From positions 1,674,001 through 1,738,000 of the forward strand of contig NC_079884.1 in assembly GCF_029227915.1 (NCBI RefSeq): DNA of 64,000 nt. The letters are read 5' to 3'. Of the stretch, positions 46,501 through 57,492 are shown piece after piece. Numbering within the stretch: the first letter of the stretch is position 1; the number at the start of each line of letters is the position of its first letter. Origin of the DNA: Hydractinia symbiolongicarpus. Taxonomy: Eukaryota > Cnidaria > Hydrozoa > Anthoathecata > Hydractiniidae. Under the pieces are notes generated by a model, which searched no databases, was not told the origin of the DNA, and saw only the letters and a list, made by a program, of their open reading frames with translations. The position numbers were made by a program, and so were the translations under genes.

Positions 46501-48600
46501 GTTAAAACAACTATGAAATTTAATTTAAAATAATTTCTTACAGGAAATATGAATTGTTCAGTTTTCTTCGACTTTTTCAAATTCATTGCTTGCAGTGTGT
46601 GTAATTTTCTTCCCGCAATGTGATCGTACCATTTGTCGTGTGGTAAAGCTATATCTGTATGTTATCAATGTGTTTGTAATTAAAATAGAACTAGAGGAAC
46701 CACCAAAACTAGTGTCTTCTAATTTTTACTCTACATAAGGTTTAGGATGTCCACATATATCTTGCATAACTGTTACACTGGCAGTCTCATTTATATTGTA
46801 ACTAGATATAAAACGTTTACCACAGATTCCAGGGCTACCTTTAATATTTTAATACATTTGTTAAAAATAGATTATAGAAGAGGTTCAGTCTAAATTAAAT
46901 AAAGTGTTTATATATTGTTTACAATATTCGACTACTAATCACATAAAAAAATTCATATTTTTTTAATCCCAAAAGTAGTCATGATTGTTGACAAGCGACT
47001 TCTTTTATGATATAAACTTTCTTGGTTTAGTTTGCTTATTATTACTTTGCGTGGTTTTCAAACATTCAAATTACGACAATGCATTACAAATATTAATACA
47101 ATAATAAACGATTACTCTGGGCTTTATCGCAAAATATCATGTGAGACCGTGTTTGTGAGTTGGTCTTGTTATTATCACTAGTAACTGCAGCAGTAGCGGT
47201 CTTATTACTCAAAAATATGTTTGCAGGATTGTCTATCACTTATAAACATAAAAATGTTTGACTGCTGAGATTTTAATGAAAAAAAAAAATGAATAAAATA
47301 AAAAAGTGAATATGTTAAATATTGTTTTCAACTACACATGTAACCTTTTTAATGTCAAGTTTTGTTGGAAAACATATTTCACACTATTTTCGACGTCGAA
47401 ATATTCGCAGCTTTCACTATATTAGAATAAATATCGAATGAGCCGCGGATATCTTAACTGGACGTGACATTTGCAACTTATTTTTTATACATATATTGTT
47501 CCTTCAGTGCTTAATACTGGCTCTGTTATTCCTTGATAGTAAAAATATTACAGTTGTCTAGATTCTCACAAATCTTTTCGCCCCCAATGTGTCTTAGTGA
47601 ATTAGACCCTGTCGTGCATCTGATGCGCCGATTCCCAGATCTGGAATCCTACCAATTTGTCATAATGTCCTGTTAATATAACTTGCACTATCATTGCTCT
47701 CCATGTTGAAAGAGTGAAAATCAATATAGTGCTAAATTACTTAGAGAAATTCTTATGATGTTAACTTACTTATACAAAGAAAATTATTGAAAAGAAATGC
47801 GGAATTTCAATGTTCGTAATAAAAGTTTCTAAGAATGTCGGTATAACAACTTTTGCTTTTATACCGCAATATTTCTATTTGTGTTATTTTTACTAACCTG
47901 TATCTATTCTTATGCATTATTTAGCTGTAACTTAACATTTAACACTCACATTAATGTGAATATAACTGCTTCCTCCATAAAGAAAAAGTACAAACAATTA
48001 AGAGGATTTTAAATAAAGCAAGTTGATAAACGCTGAGGCGACGATGTGTAAAGTTAATTTCAAGATTTGAACTCAGCGTTGTTTTAACGTTACTACAACG
48101 ATTAGACCGAAGTTATTTGAACGTTCATAATGTCGTAGTTGTAATTATGTAGATTGAAATAGAGACAACGTGGGTTTAATGGTAACGCAGATATAAACGG
48201 GATATCTGCTTCGGCTGTAGTATGATGATGGTATTACCGATAATAATACAGTGGTCAAGTCGAAATCGTAGAGAAGGTACTGTGTGCGTTTAAATATTGC
48301 TAAGCCACACTTAGCTAGCATTTGTGTTAGCTAGCAATTTTAAATTTCTGTGTAGTAAGCTAGCTATACGTAGCTAATAGCTAGCTCGCTAGCTAGATAG
48401 TGAGGGTTACAAAAATTGTAAATCATGACCTATAAATTAACTTTCAATTATTTAAATATATAGGTAAGAAAAACAACATCGAGAGTCTACCTAGAGTAGT
48501 AGCGGACTTCCTGAGTCTGTAAAGTTGGTAATAGCTAAAAAAAAGTAGAGAGAAACGAATATGCGCTGCAGGGGATTAAAAATTTATAAAATTTAATAGC
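43540..48600. other. About 5 kb without a supported gene
   Basis: Contents: a repeat shared with 33.4 kb (44,515-44,640); possible remnants of a Tigger/pogo-type DNA transposon around 45,100-45,510 (repeated 'gaggttcg..taat' motifs at 45,160 and 45,465, the second followed by 'ggttcgagtaatagag'); the 46,370-46,460 repeat with an ATCT array; and AGCTAGC-rich stretches at 46,100 and 48,300-48,400. A minus frame at 44,186-44,440 has a hydrophobic segment (IFVAIYAAFFLLLY) but no ATG and no firm splice sites. Confidence 0.4.
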
Positions 48601-48624
48601 ATACAGGGGTAGAACATATTATAC

Positions 48625-48808
48625 CTTGGAAGAGTTCACCACCTGAGGAGTTATTAGGGTGGTCACAGGTCTTTTCATTATCTTGAAGAGTGAGCATAGA
48701 TTGATGATTGAGCATAGATTCTTTAAGAAAATCACAGACAGATAGAACTTGGAAATTTGCCTTGTAAAGTAACATATACAATATGCTACTAATACTTGTA
48801 GACAACAT
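48625..48808 (-). CDS. Candidate first coding exon of an unrecognised minus-strand gene
   Basis: Minus strand: ATG at 48,808, 61 codons, donor CCAAG/GTATAA leaving in phase 1. The peptide begins MLSTSISSILYMLLYKANFQ, continues VLSVCDFLKESMLNHQS and ends SSGGELFQ. Composition is ordered (helical, leucine-rich, then polar) and unlike the AT noise around it. A second overlapping frame is open too, so certainty is limited. No family recognised. It could be part of the same gene as the exon at 53,036-53,213, which lies upstream on the same strand. Confidence 0.4.
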
Positions 48809-48829
48809 TCCATAATTCTTTAACTCAAA

Positions 48830-51045
48830 CAGCCATCTTTTTCGTACATCAATTTTACCCCGTATCGCTTATCTGTTGTCACTTTACACGACAGGCGTCA
48901 TTATTTGGCAATATATTTATATGCCTGCCTTATTACACAGTTTATCGAAAACTATAGACAATAAAATGTTTAGAATGATAAAATGTACAAAAGTGGCTGT
49001 TCAAAATCAGAAGTGATATATAAATAGCCTGGAAACTTAATAGGTCAATAAGGTCATTCTTAATGAGTTAGCCCACTTAAAATAGGCAATAATGATATAT
49101 TGTTGAGAGATAACTTACGGATACATTATTTTGTGAATTCAAAGAACTTTTTCATATTGTTTTCTTACACCGTTTGATATTTAATTCTGATGATGTCTAA
49201 ATGTTGCAATGATGCACAAATGTAAAAGATGTATTGATGTTTTAACATTGCTATATTTTATGATGTTCAACAGCCAAACAGGTACGTAGTTTTTTTCGTG
49301 TTTTGTTTGTCTCACGCCTTTTTTGTTCACCATGAGTTTTTGATCGGCATAGAAGATTAAAGAAACCTTAACCCTAATTATACTATATAAATTATCCTAA
49401 TCTCTATGTCCTACTATTACAAGTCCTTAACGTAACCAAAACTAACCAGTCATCACCTGTTAAAACGTAGTTGCACTGAGTATGTAATACAGACTTTGTA
49501 TGCAATAAAACTAGTCTTTTAATTGTATTAGTAATAGAAAAACACATAACGTTAACTATATAGGTTATATTCTTAGTAAACAGCGAGCTCATAGTCTATT
49601 TGTTGTTAAAGGCGCACCGATTGTTGCCATTTTACACATTGATATAGGTGAGGGATCACTATCACCTACTCCTTTTGAAATACGAGAAAAATAAATTTGC
49701 GTGCGTCGAGGAGCAACAGCGATGGAGAAAAAGGAAAACAATTAATGGCCATTCGATCATTTACATTTTTTACCTTTCTCAAGGATTTACTATTGTCCTC
49801 AATATAGCTACTATAGCTACAGGCACAAAATAATGTTGTATGTCCTAGTGTGGTCTAAGATTTTTACCTTGATCTCTTGTTTGCAAGAGTACCTTAACCA
49901 TTGCACCAATAGGGTATGAATACATACATAATTTAAAAATTGTGTACTATACCCAGAAGTTTACTTATGTCGAGTTTACTAAGATTTTCAAAATTCAGTT
50001 TTCTAATCCGAATGCCTCAGAGAAAACACAATATTTCATGGACCAGTGACACATATTATTTAGAATTTAAAGTACCAGTAAATGCTACAAAATGTTAAAG
50101 GAAACTAGAATGGTATCCCGTGTTGGGGCTATACACAGTTAAGCGTAAGTAATACAAACAAAATTTATTTCCCGATTAGTAATTTTTTCCAATTTTCTGA
50201 AAATTGTTCTGATTAAAAATTGTCTTTTTGACATGCACACAATATAGCTATAATCGTAAATAAAATTCATGAGCGGTGAAAACCATTAGACGTGACCACG
50301 TCAAACTCTATGCATTGATGATGATTAGAAAGGGAAGGACTATCGGTAGAATATGTAGCTATTTTTTATTGTTGAATTTGATAAACTTTTTGGTTTGGTT
50401 TGGCCTAAAATTGCCAAAGCCACCATATTTAGTGAACGATTGTAGCAATGTGATTGGATATCCTAACAAGAGCAGAATTATCTAACTCACTGTGCAAGCT
50501 AAAACGTATTTCTAGAAGAATCCTTTTCTGCTAGCTAAGTAGCTAGTTTTACTTTAGATTAGTATTTCCATACCAACTAGCTTATGTATGAGTGAGGCTA
50601 AGAAGGGTTCAATAAATGCAAAAAAATAGTGATATACTAGCTATATATATATATTCCCTTTCTCCATTTAAGGCAAAAAGCGAAACTGCAACAAAGCGGT
50701 GGTTGGTGACCATGTTTTGTTTTAGTTTGCTCTAAACTTAGAACTGGAACATTTTCCTTTTTTTCTTGTCTACCTAATTTCGAAGACTGCCGTTGGAAAA
50801 TCGAGGCTCTTTCGGGCACATTTAATACAATGGATACCGCTTCCCATTGCACAGTTAGGATGATCTGGTTCTGTATAGTACACCTTGCAGAACAATTTTA
50901 TCCAATAAAATTTCCTCGCTAATTAATTTATTTCATGGTTTATTTAGTTCAAAACGTGTTTGATAAAATTGGAAATTTTTGGAAATATCCATATAAAAGT
51001 TACATTAAAAAGTAACAGAACTTCAAAATTGACGCTTTAAACTTG
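48830..51045. other. No supported gene
   Basis: Several short frames (49,404; 49,648; 50,276; 50,637) lack convincing boundaries. The minus frame 50,637-50,852 (ERASIFQRQSSKLG) is the most protein-like of these but has only a weak donor. Confidence 0.35.
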
Positions 51046-51206
51046 ATGAATTTTGTTATTGCATATCTCTTAATGGGTGCCACTTCGACTAACATCGCGA
51101 TTACAGGATCCCGCGTTGAGCGGTTTTCCCCGAATTTGTGTAATTTAATACTGTTGTTATGTTGCTGCAGTTTGCAAACATTAGTGGTGAAATCTTTCTT
51201 TAAAAG

Positions 51207-51440
51207 CTTTTACGGCTTACACCTGTTGTGGAAGCAATCTATGATACTACCATCAGCATGCAGTGGAGGATAAAACTCGATACAGGTCAAACAATTAGCA
51301 CCTTTCATGTGAAGTTGGCATCACGATTGAAATCACAACCTGAAGATCTGAAAGTAGTAAAGGGTGGTACGAATTCTCAAAATATTTTAAACAAAGGAAA
51401 GGAGTTATTTGGAAACAGACTTTCCGCTGTGTATGTCTAG
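51207..51440 (+). CDS. Candidate fibronectin type III-like exon
   Basis: After an acceptor-like CTTTCTTTAAAAG the frame reads LTPVVEAIYDTTISMQWRIK then LDTGQTISTFHVKLAS, matching strands A-C of an FN3 domain (Pro-x-V, I-x-M/V-x-W, then a Tyr/Phe-x-V-x-L strand). The rest (SQPEDLKVVKGGTNSQN.., GNRLSAVYV) is less typical. A donor GCTGT/GTATGT at the end is good. The upstream frame is closed by a TAA, so the exon must start at this acceptor. It could belong to the receptor cluster. Confidence 0.35.
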   Translation, partial: LLRLTPVVEAIYDTTISMQWRIKLDTGQTISTFHVKLASRLKSQPEDLKVVKGGTNSQNILNKGKELFGNRLSAVYV

Positions 51441-51701
51441 ACCACAACTACATATACAGTGACATTGAAGAATATCCAATACAACGAAACCTTATTTTTT
51501 TAGTTAGTTACGCTTTTCTATAATCCAATATTTGGAGAGCAAGAAGATATTGAAATAAATCATGTTGCAGGTACTTTGTTTGTTTTAATATTTATCTTTA
51601 GTTCAAAACTAAACTTTTGGTATATTATCTTAGGATGTAATTAGATGTATCAAAACAAAGAAGCAATTAATATCCAAAATTATTAATATACTAGCCGAGA
51701 G

Positions 51702-51723
51702 ACCCGGCGTCGAAACGCTGGGT
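51702..51723. repeat. GC-rich hairpin within a dispersed repeat
   Basis: ACCCGGCGT-cga-AACGCTGGGT forms a 9-bp stem with one wobble, in strongly AT-rich surroundings, preceded by 'ctagccgagag'. Probably part of a transposon end; the rest is not recognised. Confidence 0.4.
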
Positions 51724-51838
51724 TAAGCCATGAGTCAAGGTGTCACCCGCCGTTAAACACTCTGTGGAGCACTTATTAAGAATCGTAAACTGTGCCACAC
51801 AATCAAGTGCAGCGCTCTAGATTGGTATACAGTATGTC

Positions 51839-52042
51839 GTGAATCAAGATAAGCGCATACGCCAATTTAGTTTTGCAAATGTAACATATTTTTCAACAAA
51901 CAACTTTCCCGCAATGATAGCTGAAATAAAAACACAGTTTACAAATCGTTATCACCCCGTCATAGCAGAAGTGGCTGCTACGATTTCTGATCTGTTTAAT
52001 ATGTTATCAAAACTTGAGATGATAGCCCCGTACCATATATGA
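51839..52042 (+). CDS. Short ORF of unknown nature
   Basis: Open frame starting at a GTG with a protein-like stretch (FTNRYHPVIAEVAATISDLF). It could be a fragment of a transposase or a gene exon. No family recognised and no splice sites clear. Confidence 0.2.
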   Translation: MNQDKRIRQFSFANVTYFSTNNFPAMIAEIKTQFTNRYHPVIAEVAATISDLFNMLSKLEMIAPYHI

Positions 52043-52049
52043 TTATTCT

Positions 52050-53030
52050 CAAATATCCCACCCATTCACCTCAAACCCTGTACAAAAACGGTAACATCAA
52101 TTCATCGTTGAACATCATGTTTTTATTTTGTGTTTAATTTCTGATAATTGTTGCTCTTTTTTTGCTCAAAGTGGTTTTATCTCCGTCATATTAGCACCCG
52201 CTGTATTCTTTTACCCTTGTATTCTTGTTTATCATTTTTTTAAATTATTCTTTCTTTATCATATCAGATACATTAACGACAGCTAGTGAAACTAGACTTT
52301 ATAGTACACAAACCTTATCAAAGTTGTTTGTAAGAATCACTATCGTATGTTCTTCTGTCAGGACCTGACAGCGACATGAGACTTTATAGCGCGCAAGTTA
52401 TTGGTTTTAAACATAACTTTCAAGAGCTTAGGAAGTTGGTTTTCTCAAATGACATGAAGTTTAATGACCTTGTTACGAAAACCCATATTAAGTGGAAATA
52501 ATTTTTCTGGATTTTTTAGTAGGAATAATGTTTTTTTTTTAGATAAGCATGTTAGAAATTTAAATCACTTAAAAACACGCCTAAAGTATCACAACGTATT
52601 CTTAAAGTCACAACATAGCGACATCATATACATTATGAAAAAACTTGAATAATACGAAAAATTTTTTTCCATAAAAAATCATTGAAGAGTATTCCTTAGT
52701 AATTCGTTAACCCATAAAAACATCTAATATTCCGCCCGTCGTTTATATTCCATTTTTTATATTTTTGTTTTTTATCCATATCCCAGTCACCACTATCTTT
52801 AGAGAAACGTAGCGATTAAGCAAAAATTATGGACACACAAAATACGGCTATTACTGTAGCGATATGATTAAAAATACTTAAAAAATATATTTGACATAAC
52901 TTTTATTCAGAACTTTAAATGTGTACATAGTGTTTCTGAAGTCAAACAGATTATAAAAAACGTTTCTAGATTAGAAAGTAATTTTTTTAGAACTTGTTCA
53001 TACGCTTTAATTATTTCACATGCAAAGGAA
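52050..53030. other. No supported gene
   Basis: AT-rich intergenic or intronic sequence. Confidence 0.4.
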
Positions 53031-53035
53031 CTTAC

Positions 53036-53213
53036 TTCGTTAATTTGTATAAGCCACCCCCTGCAAAGCTCTGGGATGTTGTCCAATAGCAAAACATCCA
53101 AAGAAAATAGATGCAGTTGTGTTTTTACATAAGCTAAAACTTTCTCCAATTCTTTTTGTGGAAAATGTTGAAAGGATAATCTCTCTTCATTACGATATGA
53201 CAAAGATTGTTCA
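53036..53213 (-). CDS. Orphan exon, helical, 59 codons
   Basis: Minus strand: acceptor CAATATTCACAG at 53,214, 178 nt open, donor GAA/GTAAGT at 53,035. It enters in phase 2 and leaves in phase 0. The peptide starts EQSLSYRNEERLSFQHF, includes FPQKELEKVLAYVKTQLHL and LDVLLLDNIPELCRGWL and ends IQINE. It is rich in Leu and charged residues and predicted helical. Both splice sites are near-perfect, so I think this is a real exon, but I do not recognise the family. The Harbinger element lies about 300 bp upstream (minus sense). Confidence 0.55.
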
Positions 53214-53512
53214 CTGTGAATATTGACAAGTTACTAAGTCTAACATGAAAAGGCCCCAAATTATTGCGCGTGGGCATGATCTAAGAAAATTTGTAGCTAA
53301 TAAGTCGATTGGGATGGTAAATTACGTCCCCTTTATAAAATAGCGACAATGATCAATTACTGTTTAAATATAGAAATAGCTTTTACTTTGTATTAATAAC
53401 AGTTTAGTTAATCGGCTGAGTTAAAAAAAAAAATTTAAGAAAGTAAAGAAAATTGAGAACCCTTAAACTCTGAAAACCTTAAAAATAGAAATAATGATAA
53501 AAACATACCTAA

Positions 53513-53572
53513 GGGGCTGTTTATATGAGAGGCGGGACGGGACGATTGCCGGGACGGGACGTTTGCCGGGAT
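53513..53572 (+). repeat. Harbinger left terminal inverted repeat
   Basis: 60 bp, GC-rich, with a repeated GGGACGGGACG motif; pairs with 56,570-56,628. Confidence 0.93.
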
Positions 53573-53657
53573 GATTTTATCCCGCCTTTATATGGAAAAA
53601 AGTGCGCCGGGACGATTTCACAACACAAGCGCCAAATTTAAATTTTTCTAAAGTATA

Positions 53658-54862
53658 ATGACGCGTCAAAACGAAAACAAAACAAAATTGCAAGCAAATA
53701 AACAGATTTTTTTAACATCATCAACATTGTTGTTGCAGCTCAATACATTGTTAATGATTTTAGCACTTCAATACACTCACTATAGAACTCTTTTAACTGC
53801 ATCACTTTTGAGTGGAAGCAAAAGAAACTGTTGGATAAAAAAACAGAAAGCATTGAAAGAGCAAATGAAAAACCGAATTCCTCGTTCAACATGGTTCAAA
53901 CAAGGACGAGTGGAACAGTGATGGTTGAACATGTTTTTTGATGTTCTTCCCGAGGAGGATTGGAAAAAGAACTTCAGAATGACAAAGGCTATGTTTACTG
54001 ATTTAGTAGATCAAATACGCATATGGATTACTCCTGACAACACATCTCCAAATTATCGAGCCTTGTCTGCAGAAAAAAAAGTTGCAGTAACGTTGTACTA
54101 CTTGAAAGACACAGGATCTTTGTCAATGACAGCAAACACTTTTGGCCTGCACATATCTACGGTGTCAAAAGTCATAAGAGATGTTTGTAACTGCATAACT
54201 TACAAGCTTGGACCAAAAACCATAGCCCTGCCAAAAACGAAAGAAGAGATGCTTGAAAAAGTAGGAGAATTTGAGGCCAAATTTAGAATGACGCAAGCTT
54301 TTGGCTGCATAGATGGCACCCACGTACAAATCTTACGACCTAGTGAACATTCACAAGATTATTTTTCTTACAAAATGTATTTTTTTCTTAACGTTCAGGC
54401 AGTATGCGATTTCCGTGGCTATTTCATGGATGTTGATTGTAGGTGGCCAGGCAGTGTACATGACGCGAAGGTGTTCGCCAACTCAAATATTGCTGCTAAA
54501 CTTAAAGATGAGATATACCCATTACTTATGAGGACATCCTGCCAGGCCGAGCCAAAGTTCCAAACTATTTGATTGGTGACCCTGCATACCCCTTGACACC
54601 GTACTGTATGAAAGAGTACCATAGTTGTTCAACAAATGCTCAAGTGTTATTTAACAACATGCTCCGGTCAGCGAGAAACCCAGTCGAGTGTGCTAACCCT
54701 AACAAATGTGTTATTGACCCTGATTTGGTGAAAATTAAAATAGAAAAGCATAAAGCAGAGACACAACAATTAGATTACTCTGTGTATTTAGGAAATCTTG
54801 CAGAGGGTGATGTTGTACGGGAAGTAATAACAAATTTTATACAGGACAGTCTTCCATACTAA
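53658..54862 (+). pseudogene. Harbinger transposase (HARBI1-like DDE nuclease), broken
   Basis: The frame opens at ATG 53,658 and is interrupted by TGA at 53,919-53,921 (next to a Trp codon), then runs to 54,572. A helix-turn-helix-like segment (TLYYLKDTGSLSMTANTFGL) precedes the nuclease. The first catalytic Asp is in FGCIDGTHVQ (about 54,305) and the second in WPGSVHDAKVF (about 54,455). A one-base loss near 54,520 shifts the frame; the protein resumes as LIGDPAYPLTPYCMKEY and RSARNPVECA, where the third acidic residue (Glu) sits. The usual stretch following that Glu is missing: VECA runs straight into NPNKCVIDPDLVKIKIEKHK. So there is one nonsense codon, one frameshift and one internal deletion. 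The family cuts and pastes the element together with the Myb-like partner. Confidence 0.9.
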
Positions 54863-55249
54863 CAATTATATATATATACAATAAATACAAAAAATGTAAA
54901 GATTTATAAAGTATTGCATGTTCTGTAAAAGGAAATGATAAAGGCTAAATTCAAACATTCGCACATTAATTTCAATAAAAAGTTTCTTCTGATACTGCTA
55001 AAGATTTGAAAGCCTATTATGCTCAATGTAACTCACAGTGAAAATATTTTTGTTTGTTGTTAATTTTTGTTAAAAATCTACGGATTAGAACGTTTTGGTC
55101 ATATAGTTTGTTGGGCAACTAACATAACATAAATGTTTAGGCAATCAACATAATATAACTTTTAGGTTTGTCTGTGAACATAAACTTGCATCAATGCAAT
55201 TGTTCCTGACACACTCTCTGAACTATATACACATGTTTTTTTTTTCGTA

Positions 55250-56347
55250 TCATTCCCTCATTAATGATTGATAATAACCACCGCCACTGGGATCGTTGGG
55301 ACTTATGTTGTTGTTTTGGGTTACGATGCTTGAGACGACATTACAATTTGGATTTTTATGCTGAAAATGGTGACGTCTACCATAGCTTTCATAATTTTGT
55401 GAGCTTGGACCTGCTTGCTGGCTGAATGATTGTGCCATCAGCTGCATGGAGTGTGACATAGTTTCACTAATTTGCAACATAGCCTGGCTTATATTATCAA
55501 GTGCAGCTGTAAAGGACTCATTAGAATTTGTAATCATCTCTTGGAGCTCTTTACGATCAGATCTTTCTTCTTTTGCTTCTCTCAACAGTAAGGTATCACG
55601 CTGAGCAGATGACAACTTTCTCTCAAGTTGTTTTCTTTTATTATCAATAAGTTTTGGCACTGCTGATGTTGTTTTTGGTGTGGAAGTAACAATGCATGAA
55701 TTTTTCGAGACTGACTGATCACTTGATGACAAGCTCAAATTATCGTCATCTGCTGGATCTTCATATTCACCACTGTCAACACTATTAATATTTGCAGTTG
55801 GATCATCATGGTCAGATAACATTTCATTACTTGATTTTGTTTGATTCACATCAGCACTATCAATGCCATTGGGTAGGGGCTCTGTGATTGCACTTCCACT
55901 CCAAAGGAGCTTCAAACTGTCATAGTGTTTATACACTAATCTGCCACAGCCACTACGCGTGCCACTAATTACTGCTTTAGAAAATCCCTGCCGTAAATCT
56001 TTTATTTTTTCTAACACTCTTTGGTAGCCTCTTGCTATCATTTTTTTCATTTCCCTAACATTTTCTTGGGAGAGCACAGTGGAGGTATCCTCCACTGGTC
56101 CAAACACTTCTTCTTCATTTTGATATAATTTTGCCAACTCAGTTCGAATGACTTTGTATTGCATTGGTTTGTCTGCATCAAAATCAATGTTCTCAAACTC
56201 ACACTTTGCTTTATAAACTCACACTTTGCTTTATAATCTAATAGACAGTTAATGAGGTTAAAAAACCATTTCATCATTGAATCTAAAACACTTTTTCTTG
56301 GTTGGAACATCTGTTGGCTTCTTAACAAGTGCACGTTTAGCAGCCAT
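55250..56347 (-). pseudogene. Harbinger Myb/SANT-like DNA-binding partner ORF, broken at the N-terminus
   Basis: Minus strand from ATG 56,347 (MAAKRALVKK). The frame then breaks at a run of six A/T (56,260-56,265), which has one base too many. It is disturbed again by a 20-bp tandem duplication (56,195-56,214 and 56,215-56,234). From 56,164 the frame is open for 304 residues: IKDLRQGFSKAVISGTRSG and KHYDSLKLLWSGSAITEPL, the conserved core of Harbinger second-ORF proteins, then an acidic Ser/Asp-rich linker, a Lys/Arg-rich helix (LIDNKRKQLERKLSSAQRD) and a Met/Gln-rich C-terminus. In the family this protein binds subterminal sites and carries the transposase to the nucleus. Confidence 0.85.
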
Positions 56348-56394
56348 GTTTGTTTTTTTCTTTCTATTGAAATATGCTGATAGTGCAAATATTA

Positions 56395-56540
56395 CCTCGT
56401 TTGTCCCGGGACGGTGTGTTTATATGGAAAAAAACGTCCCGCCTAAGCCGGGATCCCGCTTAGCTCAAGCGGGATCCCGCTCAGCCGGGACGGGACGAAA
56501 TTGTCCCGGGACAAAAATTTTCCATATAAACGCAAAGTGA
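56395..56540. repeat. Harbinger subterminal GGGACG palindromic cluster
   Basis: Several CCCGGGAC / GTCCCGGG and GCGGGATCCCGC palindromes in 145 bp, plus 'tttatatggaaaaaa' motifs also found inside the left end (53,591-53,607) and inverted 'ttttccatataaa' at 56,518. Likely binding sites for the Myb-like protein or transposase. Confidence 0.7.
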
Positions 56541-56569
56541 TTTTAAGTATAATTATTAATGAGAGCGGG

Positions 56570-56628
56570 ATCCCGGCAAACGTCCCGTCCCGGCAATCGT
56601 CCGTCCCGCCTCTCATATAAACAGCCCC
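56570..56628 (-). repeat. Harbinger right terminal inverted repeat
   Basis: 59 bp, reverse complement of 53,513-53,572 apart from one missing G. Confidence 0.93.
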
Positions 56629-57124
56629 TAAGTAGAATGTGAATTAAAGAACACAATGGAGCTATTTGTTTTTTGATCACGAAGTCTGTCCTTCAAACCC
56701 AACCAATTGCGAATGCGTCATTAGAATTCCTACATCTCGAAGTGGCAAGAGCGCACGTTGCACAGTTGGAAACTGTGCAACTTGAATTAAATTAGCATCT
56801 TTATGTAAATTCTTCTATTTAATTTCCGTTTGATTCTAAGCTATTTGGAACGTAACAGTATACACAGGTGAGATGACAGGGAGATAACTAAAAGAATGAG
56901 TTTAGTTGCAGTGTTATTTTGCAATAATTTTTTTCGAACCTGCTCTTCACATTTCTACTGCATTGACAAACTAGATAACCCTTGTGGTTTTATATTGTCT
57001 AGAACATATTTTATCATAGTTATGTTCCATGTACTTAACTCTTTTTTAATTTATTTTAGCAAAGCAGACATTTTCTGTAAATAATTTAGCAACACATGAT
57101 AAATAATGTTTTTTATTCTTACAG

Positions 57125-57421
57125 GTAAATCAAACTTTTGTGACATTAAGTATGAATATCAATATAATATAACCGAAAGTACAATTTTAACAGTGGCGCC
57201 GCAGGTATGTGGATATCCAATACTTAATCTGAAATGGGAAGTGCGAGAGGACAACTTCAGTACTGCATCTAATTTTCTGTTATTAATAATGCAATCAGAC
57301 AATACGAATACAGTTTTAACACTCGACTTATCACTAGAAGATTGTGGAAGAAACCTTGCATTAGTTACTTCTAATACATTAGGAAGTATGGAATCGTCGT
57401 TGAATGTGAGCATGAATGTTA
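57125..57421 (+). CDS. Receptor gene, Ig-domain exon
   Basis: Acceptor TTTATTCTTACAG; enters and leaves in phase 1 (297 nt; donor GTTA/GTATAT), typical of Ig superfamily exons. The frame reads KSNFCDIKYEYQYNITEST then ILTVAPQVCGYPILNLKWEV, which fits strands A'-C (G-x-P-x-x-x-L-x-W), and later VLTLDLSLEDCGRNLALVTS then NTLGS, which fits strands E-G (L-x-L-x-x-D-x-G ... N-x-x-G). The two Cys of this domain are not at the canonical B and F positions (see findings). N-glycosylation sites are at YNIT and DNFST. The first exon and signal peptide are not identified; a weak candidate ATG frame lies at 56,896. It is followed by an FN3 exon in the same phase. Confidence 0.65.
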
Positions 57422-57492
57422 GTATATGGTTATTTAAATAATTTTTCTGTTTTCAAAAAAGAAAAAAATTCTCTGCGTGTTTTATTTCATAG

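Larger units (their letters stand above)
53510..56631. mobile_element. PIF/Harbinger DNA transposon, 3,116 bp, with TAA target duplication
   Basis: The element spans 53,513-56,628, flanked by TAA (53,510-53,512 and 56,629-56,631), the TWA target of PIF/Harbinger. Terminal inverted repeats of about 60 bp start GGGGCTGTTTATATGAGAGG and differ by one deleted G. It carries the expected two genes: a DDE transposase (plus) and a Myb/SANT-like protein (minus), arranged tail to tail. Both are broken (see those entries), so it is non-autonomous now, but the near-identical ends suggest a not very old insertion. Confidence 0.93.

Noticed and set aside
54313-54531. Extra frames on both strands within the Harbinger transposase
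   Set aside because: Out-of-frame shadows of the DDE nuclease.
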